A stretch of DNA of 51,250 nt from Pelotomaculum propionicicum (GTDB lineage Bacteria; Bacillota; Desulfotomaculia; Desulfotomaculales; Pelotomaculaceae), in the NCBI RefSeq assembly GCF_004369225.1, contig NZ_QFFZ01000024.1, positions 1 through 51,250 on the forward strand. Reading direction: 5' to 3'. Positions 40,166-49,242 of the stretch are shown one piece after another; position 1 is the stretch's first letter; each line of letters opens with the position of its first letter. A model generated the notes under the pieces. The model was not told the DNA's origin. It searched no databases and was given only the letters and a program-made list of their open reading frames with translations. The translations under genes were made by a program, and so were the position numbers.

Positions 40166-42811
40166 TTACTGGGCGGCCCACCATTTGATCACACGGTCTA
40201 TGGCGACGGCGGTTTCGGCGCGGGTCGCCCCGTCGCCGGGCCTGAAGTAGCCGTTGCTGCCCTGCAGTATGCCTGCCTCGGTAACACTGTCCACAGCATC
40301 AAGGGCGAAAGCGGGGATTAAATCGGAGTCTTTGTATGATGCTTCCTCTGCTTCGCCTATATTAAGCGCACGGTTGATCATTACAGCCATCTCACTCCTG
40401 GTTACCCTGGCGTCAGGCAGGAAAGTTCCATCGGGGTAGCCGGTGACCACTCCCCGCGACACCGCCGCCGCGATAGCAGGCTGTGCCCACTGGGGTACGG
40501 CATCCTTAAATGAAGGCTGGTTTTCCGGAGCCGGCCACTGCAGCGCCGCGGCCAGGAGGGACACAAATTGCGCCCTGGTTATCGGCTGGCCGGGCCCGAA
40601 AGTACCATCCGGGAAACCCTTGGCCACCCCGCTCAGGGCAAGCCTGCTGATGGCCTGGCTGGCCCAGTGGCCCTTGGTATCCTTAAAGGACGGCGCCTTG
40701 CGGCTGTCTTCTACCAGGATCAGTCCGCCGAAACTCCACAGCCTGGCGGAAATGGTCCTGATCTCCCCGTCACCTTCAATTTCAGCGGGCTGCTCCCGCC
40801 ACTGTTGCGTCGCAGTATCCCACAGAAGGATGGCCGGGCGGCTGGTAATCACGTCCTTGCTGTACTGCCAGTCCAGGTCCCAGGCCCCCTCAAGCGTGGT
40901 ATCCCCCTGCAGCGGGTTGACCGTGCAGGTGCCCAGCACACTAAGCCCGGCGGCTAGGTCTGTCGGGGCCGGCGCGTAGGCCAACCTGATAGTGGTCTTC
41001 TCGGACAGGCTGCCGGCCGGGAAATTAATCGTAATCCAGCCATCCAGGGATATATCGGAATCTTTTTTGGGAGAAACCTGCAGGTCAACCCAGGACGGTT
41101 TTACTGTTACCGGAACTGTGGCGGTAACGCCATGGAAGTCCGCTTTTAACACTCCCGAGACAGTATTATTGACTGCCGTGAATTTTCCCGCCGCAACACT
41201 CCCCAAAGAGCTGTCGACGGTCCAGTCCACGTCGCCGGGCAGCAGGTCGAATGATTCCCCGGTGTATGTTTTCACCTGCAGCGATAACTGGACCGACTGC
41301 CCAGGCTCAAGGTTAATTTGGGCGGGGCTTACCACCAGTTGTGAAATAGATTCGGGGCCGATTACCCGCAGTGTGGCTGTGCCGCTGGCTTTGCCCAGTT
41401 CCGCCCGGATGGTGAAGGTGCCGCCTTCAGACGGTGTGAAAACACTGCCCCGGAAGCTCCCGTCCTCAGGTTTGGCAGACCACTCCACTTCACCGGGATC
41501 AATGTTTACCGGGTTGTAATACTCGTCATATCCCTTGACCCCAAACTCGCCGCTCCTGCCTATCAGCACCACAGACGGGCCGCTGACCTGCAAGCCGCTC
41601 AGCTTACCCTGCGGCGCGGTGGAAAAAATCCCTATGGCGTCGGGCACCCGCCGCTGGGACATGCCCTGCGGCCGGTTGATCAGGGACACGCTGAATTCGC
41701 CCAAATGGCGGGCGGCCATAGTCGTCGAGCCGCCGCCGTCAAGGTTAACCGCCCGCCAGACCCCGGCCGAAATCAGAAAGTCGGCCAGTTCCTCCTGGGT
41801 CATGCCGATACTCATCACAGTACCGTCCGCTGTCTGTTTTTCAACAGCAACGAGGTAAAGCGTTTTCCCGTCCCGGGAGATACCCACAGCCGTACGGGCG
41901 TGCCTGCCGGTGATATTCTGGGTAAAGTAGGCCGGCAGGTGGCCGTCCTCAACCAGCAGCGCCTGCCCGCCCACTGCCGCAAACAGCTTATCGCCCTGGG
42001 GCTGGACCGAGTAGGTAAAGGTAACTTTTGCGCCTTTCGGTAGGTTCTCCTTAATAAACTTGGCCGCCAGGCCGTGCCCTTTCAGGATATAGCCGTCCGC
42101 GGGGATCGGCACGCCGGGCTGGTCGGTCAAAACCTGCTGGACCACACCGTTTTTGACCACAACTTCGACCACTCCGGTCAGATTGGGCAGCTTGCCCCGG
42201 CTGGTGGTGCCCCACAGTGAATTATACAGGGTAAGGGCGTCAGTATCTGAAGTAGCTTCACTCATCACCAGGTAGCTGGGCTTGTTAATACCTGACAGGG
42301 GAAAGCTTTTGCCGTTGCCGGCCGTTACCTGCCCGCTGAAGCCAAAAATCTCGAGCAGAGGTGTTTTATCCGTGGTAAGGCCGAAACCATACATATCGGT
42401 GCGCTGGGCGGGGCTTTCCACCAGGTGCCCGCCCTGGTAGGCAAGCCCGATAGTCCGGCCGCTTTCGTTAATTTGAAAGAAATCACCGTTGATGGCAGCC
42501 ACCGCCCAGGTACGCTTGGCCATTTCAGTTACGGCCTGGTTGCTGTTGAGGGTGCCGTCACTGCCGATGATTGTGTCTATTTTCAGGTAAGGATCACTGA
42601 GATCGGCTTTTAGCATGTAAACATTAAGCGGCCCTTCTACGGTACTCATCCTGACCGTTTGCAGGACCGCCCCCTGCGTAATGATCTCATCGCTGCCGGT
42701 TTTACTGACCAGTTGATAAGCATCCGCCCTCGCGGGCCCGGCCAGGCTGAACAGCAGAACCGCCAATACAAAATTTGCCCACAGGAGACAGACAGACCAT
42801 TTCTTACGCAA
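40166..42811 (-). CDS. SLH-anchored phosphodiester glycosidase (NAGPA-like) surface protein
   Basis: An 881-residue exported protein. The signal peptide (1 to about 30) begins RKKWSVCLLW and ends PARADA. Residues about 50-400 form a phosphodiester glycosidase (NAGPA, PF09992-type) domain with WAVAAINGDFF, GRHARTAVGISRDGKTLYLV and RAVNLDGGGSTTM. A middle region of two or three Ig-like domains spans about 405-690 (for example VSPAQINLEPGQSVQL). The last 170 residues carry three SLH repeats (FKDTKGHWASQAISRLA, GFPDGTFGPGQPITRAQF, GYPDGTFLPDARVTRSEM) that bind cell-wall polymer. TTG 42811 has GGAGGG six bases upstream; an ATG at 42838 has none. In relatives the catalytic domain removes sugar-phosphate caps from surface glycans. 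Its substrate here is unknown. Confidence 0.92.
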   Translation of the reverse strand: MRKKWSVCLLWANFVLAVLLFSLAGPARADAYQLVSKTGSDEIITQGAVLQTVRMSTVEGPLNVYMLKADLSDPYLKIDTIIGSDGTLNSNQAVTEMAKRTWAVAAINGDFFQINESGRTIGLAYQGGHLVESPAQRTDMYGFGLTTDKTPLLEIFGFSGQVTAGNGKSFPLSGINKPSYLVMSEATSDTDALTLYNSLWGTTSRGKLPNLTGVVEVVVKNGVVQQVLTDQPGVPIPADGYILKGHGLAAKFIKENLPKGAKVTFTYSVQPQGDKLFAAVGGQALLVEDGHLPAYFTQNITGRHARTAVGISRDGKTLYLVAVEKQTADGTVMSIGMTQEELADFLISAGVWRAVNLDGGGSTTMAARHLGEFSVSLINRPQGMSQRRVPDAIGIFSTAPQGKLSGLQVSGPSVVLIGRSGEFGVKGYDEYYNPVNIDPGEVEWSAKPEDGSFRGSVFTPSEGGTFTIRAELGKASGTATLRVIGPESISQLVVSPAQINLEPGQSVQLSLQVKTYTGESFDLLPGDVDWTVDSSLGSVAAGKFTAVNNTVSGVLKADFHGVTATVPVTVKPSWVDLQVSPKKDSDISLDGWITINFPAGSLSEKTTIRLAYAPAPTDLAAGLSVLGTCTVNPLQGDTTLEGAWDLDWQYSKDVITSRPAILLWDTATQQWREQPAEIEGDGEIRTISARLWSFGGLILVEDSRKAPSFKDTKGHWASQAISRLALSGVAKGFPDGTFGPGQPITRAQFVSLLAAALQWPAPENQPSFKDAVPQWAQPAIAAAVSRGVVTGYPDGTFLPDARVTRSEMAVMINRALNIGEAEEASYKDSDLIPAFALDAVDSVTEAGILQGSNGYFRPGDGATRAETAVAIDRVIKWWAAQ

Positions 42812-42846
42812 TACTTTCCCTCCAATAACGGTAAACATTTTTTTCT

Positions 42847-43362
42847 TTAACGGTCAAAGTAAATGCTTTTGCCGGTTGCAGAAATTGGTATACCCACAAC
42901 CAGTTCTCCTTTGATCATGCCGATCTTTCTGGCCGCCACTCCGACCCTGTACATGATGCGGTTATCCGCGTTCAGAATACCGGCTGTTTTAGCCGCGGAG
43001 CCCAAAGCAATGCCCAGGTCCAGCACGCGCCAGGCGCACAGGGGGCCGACAAACTCCGGCCCTTCTTCCGGTTTCAAATCGGCGCAGCGGCTGTACCCGC
43101 AGGCCCCGCAGTTAAGCCCCAAAGTATTGGGCTGGTCCAGGCTGAGCAGCAGCACCGCGTCGGAGCGGCGGACATTGGCCGCGTCCCGGTCAAAATTAAC
43201 CACGCCTTTTTCCTGGCCATAACGTTCCATAGCGTCAGCAAGGGTCTTAAGATCTTCGCCTGACACTACTTTTGACCCTACAAAATCACGCCCACCCGCT
43301 TTGGGAGCAGTGCGGGCGGCAAGCTCCATCAAACCTGCGACTGCCAGCATTGTGTCTTTCAT
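42847..43362 (-). CDS. DUF2148 ferredoxin-domain protein
   Basis: A 171-residue protein of the DUF2148 family found in anaerobes. The central motif LNCGACGYSRCADLK resembles the CGxCGxxxC Fe-S module of corrinoid/CO-dehydrogenase-linked and Rnf-like proteins, followed by PLCAWRVLDLGIALGSA and KIGMIKGELVVGIPISATGK. Function unknown; an Fe-S redox or scaffold role is inferred. ATG 43362 has AGGAGGTG eight bases upstream. It precedes the SLH protein gene by 35 bases. Confidence 0.88.
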   Translation of the reverse strand: MKDTMLAVAGLMELAARTAPKAGGRDFVGSKVVSGEDLKTLADAMERYGQEKGVVNFDRDAANVRRSDAVLLLSLDQPNTLGLNCGACGYSRCADLKPEEGPEFVGPLCAWRVLDLGIALGSAAKTAGILNADNRIMYRVGVAARKIGMIKGELVVGIPISATGKSIYFDR

Positions 43363-43509
43363 GAAATTAACACCTCCTGTTTTACTTACAAGTCTATACT
43401 GCACAAAGAAGCAGCCTAAAAATTATCTTTTCTCCCTCATATTATAAACCATTGAAAATAAAGTCTCAAGAAAGCGAAAAATGCGGTAAAGCCGCAAAAA
43501 TCTGCCTAA

Positions 43510-44412
43510 TCAGCGATAAACCCTGCTCAAGTCATACCGCTCAGCAATTTTTACCGCCTCCCGGTATTCTCCGCCGGTGATCCTCCTGTTCAGTTCCGGG
43601 TACTCAAACGCCTCGTGGGCCGGGTAATACTGGGCCATAATATTAAGAAAAGTATTTTTAGAAATATCTTCGGCCAAAAACCGCACAACTTTTTCCGTGC
43701 CGGACAGGTCCCCGGGCAGCACCAAATGCCTGACCAGCAGGCCTCTGACGGCTATGCCTTTCCCGTCCACAACCAGGTCCCCGACCTGACCGTGCATCAG
43801 TTTCACCGCTTTTTTAGCGACAGTAAAGTAACCGGCCGCCCCGGCGTACTTCCTGCCGGCATCGTCATCGCCGAATTTTATGTCCGGCATGTAAATATCC
43901 ACCACACCGTCCAGTATCTCCAACGTCTCCGGGGCATCATAGCCGCCGGTGTTATACACAAGCGGCACCCTTAAGCCCAGCGCGGACGCCACGAGCAGCG
44001 CTTCCAGGATTTGCGGGACAAAGTGGCTGGGAGATACCAGGTTGATATTGTGGCAGCCGCCCTGCTGCAGCTCCAGCATCATTTCCGCCAGGTCGGATGT
44101 GGAAACCACCTCTCCCTCGCCGTGCTGGCTTATTTCGCAGTTCTGACAGAAACGGCATTTTAAGTTGCAGAAGGCAAAGAAGATGGTGCCCGAACCCCTG
44201 GCGCCAACCAGCGGGGCCTCCTCCCCGAAATGAGGGCCGTAGCTGCTTACCACCGCGCGCCTGCCACCCCGGCAGATTCCCAATTCACCTTTCAGGCGGT
44301 TGACCCGGCAGGCCTGGGCGCACACTGTGCAGTCCTCCAGCATGGCCACCGCCCGCTTGACTTTTTCTCCCAGCTCGCGCGTCGTCATTTTCAAATAAGC
44401 TGCCTTACTCAT
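43510..44412 (-). CDS. Radical-SAM protein, PflX / pyruvate-formate-lyase-activase-like
   Basis: A 300-residue protein of the COG1313 type. It has four N-terminal cysteines (CTVCAQACRVNRL and GICRGG), the radical-SAM CxxxCxxC motif in FCNLKCRFCQN, SPSHFVPQILEAL, and LVRHLVLPGDLSGTEKVVRF. Relatives have no settled substrate. ATG 44412 has GAGGA six bases upstream; the GTG at 44418 overlaps that site. It lies beside the DUF2148 gene, another Fe-S protein. Confidence 0.87.
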   Translation of the reverse strand: MSKAAYLKMTTRELGEKVKRAVAMLEDCTVCAQACRVNRLKGELGICRGGRRAVVSSYGPHFGEEAPLVGARGSGTIFFAFCNLKCRFCQNCEISQHGEGEVVSTSDLAEMMLELQQGGCHNINLVSPSHFVPQILEALLVASALGLRVPLVYNTGGYDAPETLEILDGVVDIYMPDIKFGDDDAGRKYAGAAGYFTVAKKAVKLMHGQVGDLVVDGKGIAVRGLLVRHLVLPGDLSGTEKVVRFLAEDISKNTFLNIMAQYYPAHEAFEYPELNRRITGGEYREAVKIAERYDLSRVYR

Positions 44413-44500
44413 AAGCACTCCTCACCATATAAGTTAGACGATCCCAGATCTTGAAACGGTTCACCCATAATTTATGTCGTAGGCCGTAAGTCGCAAGCCG

Positions 44501-44577
44501 GGTGAGACAAGGTGAGACAAGGGGACGGTTCTCCTGTCTCATCGAATGAGACAGGAGAACCGTCCCCTTGTCTCACC
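44501..44577. repeat. 32-bp perfect inverted repeat built from GAGACAA elements
   Basis: Arms 44511-44542 and 44546-44577 are perfect reverse complements with a 3-base loop CGA. Each arm is one GAGACAA-type element (GTGAGACAAGGGGACGGTTC then TCCTGTCTCAT). Ten extra bases (GGTGAGACAA) are duplicated at 44501. A short heptad remnant (GTAGGCC, GTAAGTC) precedes it at 44479-44495. It occupies the gap between the radical-SAM gene and ychF, which otherwise holds nothing recognised. Confidence 0.88.
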
Positions 44578-44628
44578 TCAGAGGAATGTCCCCGTTAATA
44601 TATCTTCCCTAATATGATGTCCTTTTTT

Positions 44629-45723
44629 TTACACGTTAAACCTGAAATGAATGATGTCGCCGTCTTCTACCCGGTAGTCTTTGCCCTCCAGGCGGAACAG
44701 GCCCTTTTCCTTCACCTTGGCCATGCTGCCCAGGGTCTCCAGGTCGCGGTACTTGACCACTTCCGCCTTGATGAAACCTCTCTCGATGTCTGAGTGGATT
44801 TTGCCCGCCGCCTGCTTGGCCTCGGTGCCGCTCTGGATCGTCCAGGCCTTGACCTCGTCCTCGCCCACGGTGAAGAAGGAGATCAGCCCCAGGTAATCGT
44901 ACGCCGCCCTGGCCAGCCTGTCTATGCCGGACTGGCTGATGCCCAGGTCAGCCAGGAACATTTCCTTGTCTTCGTCGGGCAGCTGGCTGATTTCAGCTTC
45001 GATCTTGCCGCAGATTTCCAGCTCCGGCAGGCTGCGCCCGGCGGCGAAGGCCTGCAGTTCGCTCTTGCCTTCGTACACCTTGCTCTTGAACTGCTCCTCG
45101 TCGGTGTTGACCACCAGCAGCATCGGCTTTTCAGTGAGAAAGCTGTAGTTCCTTAGAATAAATTTTTCCGCTTCCGACCACTCGAGGCTCCCGATGGGGG
45201 TCTCATTTTCCAGCGCGCTCAGGCACTTTTCCATGATTTCTATCTCGGCGGCGTTTTCCTTCTTAATTTTTTTGCCGCTTTTAATGCGCTCGATTTTCTT
45301 TTCCACTACCTCCATGTCGGCAAAGAGGAGCTCCAAGTTTATGGTTTCAATATCCCGCATGGGGTTAACGGAGCCGTCCACATGCGGCACTTCCCCGTTG
45401 GCGAAAGCCCGCACCACGTGCACCAGCAAGTCCACATTCCTGATGTTGTTGAGAAACTGGTTGCCCACACCCTGCCCCTGGCTGGACCCCCGCACCAGGC
45501 CCGGCACGTCACTGAACTGGATCTGCGCGTAGGTGGTTTTGCGCGGCTTGTAAAGGCCGCTCAGGAAGTCCACCCGGTGGTCCGGCACCACGGCGGACCG
45601 GATGTTGGTCTCAGTTTTGCCGGTTAAAAAATTCGAAGTCTCAGCCCCGGCCCCGGTAAGCAGGTTGAAGATAGTTGTTTTGCCGACCATCGGCAGCCCG
45701 ATCAGGCCACAATTAAGATTCAC
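44629..45723 (-). CDS. ychF: YchF/OLA1-family ATPase
   Basis: A 364-residue P-loop protein of the Obg superfamily that prefers ATP and binds ribosomes. Motifs: GLIGLPMVGKTTIFNLLTG, DVPGLVRGSSQGQGVGNQFL, VVNTDEEQ in place of the G4 NKxD, and a C-terminal TGS domain ending VEDGDIIHFRFNV. The GTG at 45723 has GGGTG about seven bases upstream; GTG 45732 is an alternative. The coding range ends with an ACACGTTAAAC region containing its TAA. Confidence 0.94.
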   Translation of the reverse strand: MNLNCGLIGLPMVGKTTIFNLLTGAGAETSNFLTGKTETNIRSAVVPDHRVDFLSGLYKPRKTTYAQIQFSDVPGLVRGSSQGQGVGNQFLNNIRNVDLLVHVVRAFANGEVPHVDGSVNPMRDIETINLELLFADMEVVEKKIERIKSGKKIKKENAAEIEIMEKCLSALENETPIGSLEWSEAEKFILRNYSFLTEKPMLLVVNTDEEQFKSKVYEGKSELQAFAAGRSLPELEICGKIEAEISQLPDEDKEMFLADLGISQSGIDRLARAAYDYLGLISFFTVGEDEVKAWTIQSGTEAKQAAGKIHSDIERGFIKAEVVKYRDLETLGSMAKVKEKGLFRLEGKDYRVEDGDIIHFRFNV

Positions 45724-45826
45724 AGTAATCACCCATTAAGTAGTCTACCACCAAAATGATGGCTTTACAAATCAAGTTTTCCAATCAATTAAAATGATAT
45801 ATAATAGCAGCGGGGGGGTAGAAAAG

Positions 45827-46180
45827 ATGAATTACGCCATAATGGTCGCCATAGGCATAGTGATCGGCATAGCAGCCAGTTTCACCGGTTTGGGCGGCGG
45901 CTTTATCATGGTCCCGCTGCTGATTTTCCTGGGCTTTACCGCTCAGAGGGCAGTGGGCACTTCATTTATGGCCATTCTGATTATCAGCACTTCGGCATTG
46001 TTTTCCCACGGCAAGCTCAATCACGTGGACTACCGCCTGGGTATTCTAATCGGCCTGGGGGGCGTCGTGGGAGCCCAGATCGGTTCGCGGCTGGTACAAT
46101 ACGTCTCAAACGGTGTTTTCAACAAGGTGTTCGCGATTATACTGGTGGCTCTGGCCGCCCGGATGTTTTTCCAAAAGTGA
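45827..46180 (+). CDS. Half-size TauE/SafE-family permease
   Basis: A 117-residue membrane protein with about four helices: IMVAIGIVIGIAASFTGLGG and GFIMVPLLIFLGF carry the GxGGGxxxxP-like signature. Next come AVGTSFMAILIISTSALFSH, LGILIGLGGVVGAQIGSRLV and FAIILVALAARMFF. TauE/SafE exporters usually have two such halves (about 250 residues) and move sulfite, sulfoacetate or similar anions. A single half would need to dimerise. GGGGGGG lies eight bases before ATG 45827. Divergent from ychF, convergent with the deacetylase-like gene. Confidence 0.85.
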   Translation: MNYAIMVAIGIVIGIAASFTGLGGGFIMVPLLIFLGFTAQRAVGTSFMAILIISTSALFSHGKLNHVDYRLGILIGLGGVVGAQIGSRLVQYVSNGVFNKVFAIILVALAARMFFQK

Positions 46181-46190
46181 CTTTAAAGTC

Positions 46191-48023
46191 CTACAAATGG
46201 TTGATCTCCAGCTTCATTTTTTGGTCGTTGGAAGCTACGGTGATGTAAAGCCAGCCGTCCTCTTCGACCGTCTTGGCATCGCCGCCGGTGACTATGTTGC
46301 TGGATCCCTCGCCTACGAAGACAGCTACAGTGATATCCGCCAGCCCATCAGGATTCTCAAGTTCGACAGAGTAGTCCTGGCCTTCCCTTTTTATTTCCCA
46401 CCTGGTCTTGGAGTAGCGGCTCAGGAAGTCGGCAAACTGGCTCATGGGCGCCACCCTGACCCTACCCGCGCTTTGTTCGGCCAGCGCTTTATCCTCAAAA
46501 GCCCTGATTGCTTCCAGACAAAAACGCCTATCGGACGGGTGGGTGTAAATCATCCTGATTACTCTTTCCTTGCCGGCAAAATCAATCAAATCATTCATCC
46601 ACTGACTGACCTCTTCTTCAGGCACATGCCCCCTGTCCATCTCCTCCAATGAAGCATGCTGGCGGTATGGCGTGATCGGGAACGCCCACATACTGTCGTT
46701 GGCATATTTATTGTCCAGGCGGGGGTGAGTGGGGCTGGACCCTGTGTCGCCGGTCCAGTAGTACGCCTTCACACCTAATTCCTCCAGCTTGCTGTTAAAC
46801 CAGAAAGGATGGTTGCCGCCGGGCGCGCTGTACTCGATCACCTTTCTGCCGGTCACAGACTCCAGCGCGTTAAAATTCCAGTCCACCAGTTCATTCAATT
46901 TCTCCTGCGGCAAATACTGCATATTATAGGCGAAAAAGTTGTGCGCCCAGCCGCCGTGCGCGCCGATCTCCCCATAGTCCTTGAGCGCCTCTAAAACCGG
47001 CTGCCCCCTGTACAAACTTTCAGCGTAAAAGCCCATGCTGTCGCCAAGCTTGTAGGTGTCCGGCCCGGCCGTAATGTGTATGGAAAACGGCAGTTCACTG
47101 TTGAAAAGGCCCTGCATCATCATTACCGTCAAAGCCCTGAAGTAAGCGCCGCTGCAGATATGCAGGTTGAAAACCATACCGCCTTCACCGGCAGGGCTGT
47201 TGACCAAACGGGGCATTTTAGCGTACTTAATCAGGAAAGTGCGCAGTACTGATCGGGGCACCAGGTCATCAGACCTGATCTTGTATTTGGCCAGGGGCAT
47301 ATTGGCATAAACGGCCGTACCGCCGCTGTCGTAGCGTCTCTCAGTAATAACGGGCACTTCGCCGCTTTCAGACCTGTCAAAAGCTAAAACTGACGCACCG
47401 GTATTCACGGCCCTGAAGTGCTCATATTTTAGTTTGCCGTAAGTATATGTGCAGACGGCATGATCCTTATCCAGGCGGCCCGGCGTTATACCCCACTCCC
47501 GCCCTTTGTCGGCGTTCGGGAAGTACCAGTACCCGGGATAAGTCGCCAGCTTGCCATTGGCCAGGGGCAGGCAGTACCTGACACCGATCAGGTCCGCCAG
47601 CAGGGGGGCGGGCTGCGGCTCTCCACCGGTCGTAATCGTGGCCGGGTCAAGTACGAAAAGAGCGGATCCTCCCTGATCTTTCACGTATGATTTTATGATT
47701 TCAGCAATCTCAGGCCTCATGGCCGCGTTGATATTTTCAGGGATAACCAGCGTTTCATAGCGGCTTTTGATACCTTCAGCACCGAATATTTCAAGCTCAG
47801 CGGGCGATATTACCTTATAGAGGAACCCTTCCTCATTCAGCAGTTGTTCATAAACAGCGAGGATTAGTTTCTGTTTTTCAGACTGCGCTTCGCCGGCTAA
47901 AATGCCGATGCGTACAACTTTTGTCGGCTCCGCCCAGGAAAAGTGAAGAAACAAAGTGCCGGCCAGCAGAATTGATGAAATTGCTACAGCCACCAGGGAA
48001 TAAGTTAATTTTTTCTGTCTCAT
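46191..48023 (-). CDS. Secreted polysaccharide-deacetylase-like protein with N-terminal Rossmann-type domain
   Basis: A 610-residue exported protein with a signal anchor (about 8-30). Residues about 38-290 look like a glutamine-amidotransferase/trehalose-utilisation-like fold (VRIGILAGEAQSEKQKLI, RYETLVIPENINAAMRPE). Residues about 300-530 resemble a carbohydrate esterase family 4 barrel: NLHICSGAYFRALTVMM, EIGAHGGWAHNFFAYNMQ with HxxxH-like metal His, YSAPGGNHPFWFNSKLEEL and a late IYTHPSDRRF. The usual first motif TFDDG is replaced, so deacetylase activity is doubtful. A short beta-rich tail ends the protein. Probably acts on cell-wall or extracellular glycans. Confidence 0.7.
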   Translation of the reverse strand: MRQKKLTYSLVAVAISSILLAGTLFLHFSWAEPTKVVRIGILAGEAQSEKQKLILAVYEQLLNEEGFLYKVISPAELEIFGAEGIKSRYETLVIPENINAAMRPEIAEIIKSYVKDQGGSALFVLDPATITTGGEPQPAPLLADLIGVRYCLPLANGKLATYPGYWYFPNADKGREWGITPGRLDKDHAVCTYTYGKLKYEHFRAVNTGASVLAFDRSESGEVPVITERRYDSGGTAVYANMPLAKYKIRSDDLVPRSVLRTFLIKYAKMPRLVNSPAGEGGMVFNLHICSGAYFRALTVMMMQGLFNSELPFSIHITAGPDTYKLGDSMGFYAESLYRGQPVLEALKDYGEIGAHGGWAHNFFAYNMQYLPQEKLNELVDWNFNALESVTGRKVIEYSAPGGNHPFWFNSKLEELGVKAYYWTGDTGSSPTHPRLDNKYANDSMWAFPITPYRQHASLEEMDRGHVPEEEVSQWMNDLIDFAGKERVIRMIYTHPSDRRFCLEAIRAFEDKALAEQSAGRVRVAPMSQFADFLSRYSKTRWEIKREGQDYSVELENPDGLADITVAVFVGEGSSNIVTGGDAKTVEEDGWLYITVASNDQKMKLEINHL

Positions 48024-48138
48024 TTTTTATGTCCTTAGCTGCGATATTATAATCCAGTATACAGTGCCTCAGGATTATTTTACCTTATAGACTTTAACTT
48101 GTAAAATATTATTAAAAACTCACATAATTCATGTATAT

Positions 48139-48309
48139 CTACCTGCACGAATGCCCGCCGGTCTCTTCTCCCCACTCGGAAAAACGCCCCTGCGGGATAA
48201 ACTTGTCGCAGGCTTTCGCCAGGGGGTCCACCGGCTGCGACGTCGCCCGGCAGATCGCCCCGTCAAATGACGCAAAGGTTTTAAAAAACACACAGTCCTT
48301 GCAGTTCAC
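48139..48309 (-). CDS. Small Cys-rich protein overlapping murI
   Basis: A 56-residue protein starting at GTG 48309, four bases inside the end of murI (GTGA overlap), and ending in TAG. It reads MNCKDCVFFKTF, GAICRATSQPVDPL, ACDKFIPQ and finishes GGHSCR. A CxxC followed by three single cysteines and a His-Ser-Cys end suggests a small zinc- or iron-binding fold, like other tiny CxxC...C...C proteins of clostridia. Translation is probably coupled to murI. Function unknown. Confidence 0.7.
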   Translation of the reverse strand: MNCKDCVFFKTFASFDGAICRATSQPVDPLAKACDKFIPQGRFSEWGEETGGHSCR

Positions 48310-49127
48310 TCTTCACACCGCCTGTTACAGTCGAATTTCTCCTGCCGCACCACCAGCTCCGGGTCCCCCCATAATAACCTCATCACCGGCTCAACATAGC
48401 CCGGGTCACCGCTGGTGAAAAAAGACTCTCCGCCGGGAGCGGTGCCGCCGGACAGCAGGCTGTTTCGCTCCAGCACCCTGGCCACCTGCCGGGCTATCGC
48501 CTCCCCGCTGTCTATAACACTGACCCCGCTGCCCGCAATCCTTTCCACAACCGGGCGGAGAAACGGGTAATGGGTACAGCCTAAGATGATCGTATCCACT
48601 CCCCTGGCCAGCAGCGGGTCAAGGTAGCTCCTCAATAGAGCCTCCGCTTCCGGACCCTCCCAGCAGCCCGACTCCACCATATCCACCAGGCCGTGGCACG
48701 CCTGCGCACATACCTCCACACCTTCCCCGAACCGCTCCACCAAAGAATTAAACCTGTCCCCGGCCAGGGTGACCTGGGTGGCCAGGACACCAACCCGGCC
48801 GTTTTTCGTGGCCGCGGCAGCAGGTTTTACCGCCGGCTCGGTCCCTACAACCTGTATGCTAAAGCGCTTCCTCACATCGTCAAGCACTGCCACTGAAGCG
48901 GTATTGCAGGCCAAAACCAGTATTTTGGCTCCCTTGTCCACAAGGAAATCACAAATGGAAAAAACCCTGTCCCGGATTACCTCCAGTGGTTTTTCCCCGT
49001 AGGGGCAATAGGCTGAGTCCGCAAAATAAAGCAGGTTTTCCGCCGGCAGCAGGCGGCGCACCTCTTTCATCACAGAAAGGCCGCCCACCCCGGAATCGAA
49101 AAACCCGATTGGCTTTAGACTGGACAT
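48306..49127 (-). CDS. murI: Glutamate racemase
   Basis: A 273-residue enzyme making D-glutamate for peptidoglycan. It has FFDSGVGGLSVMKEV, catalytic Cys74 in VLACNTASVA and Cys184 in ILGCTHYPFL. ATG 49127 has GAGGTG nine bases upstream; the GTG at 49139 is part of that site. The C-terminus (DCNRRCEE) overlaps the following small gene. Confidence 0.95.
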   Translation of the reverse strand: MSSLKPIGFFDSGVGGLSVMKEVRRLLPAENLLYFADSAYCPYGEKPLEVIRDRVFSICDFLVDKGAKILVLACNTASVAVLDDVRKRFSIQVVGTEPAVKPAAAATKNGRVGVLATQVTLAGDRFNSLVERFGEGVEVCAQACHGLVDMVESGCWEGPEAEALLRSYLDPLLARGVDTIILGCTHYPFLRPVVERIAGSGVSVIDSGEAIARQVARVLERNSLLSGGTAPGGESFFTSGDPGYVEPVMRLLWGDPELVVRQEKFDCNRRCEE

Positions 49128-49242
49128 CTGAAAAAACACCTCGATTATATGAAGTCAGGACCAGAGCGTCTGACAGGACAATAGTTCCTTTAGTATATGT
49201 TTATACGGAGAGGTGCGCTTTCCTGCCTTAATATTGATAAAA

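Noticed and set aside
39482-40321. 279-codon frame across cobT, its riboswitch and the SLH gene end
   Set aside because: It crosses three supported features on the other strand, including a riboswitch, and shows no protein-like motifs.
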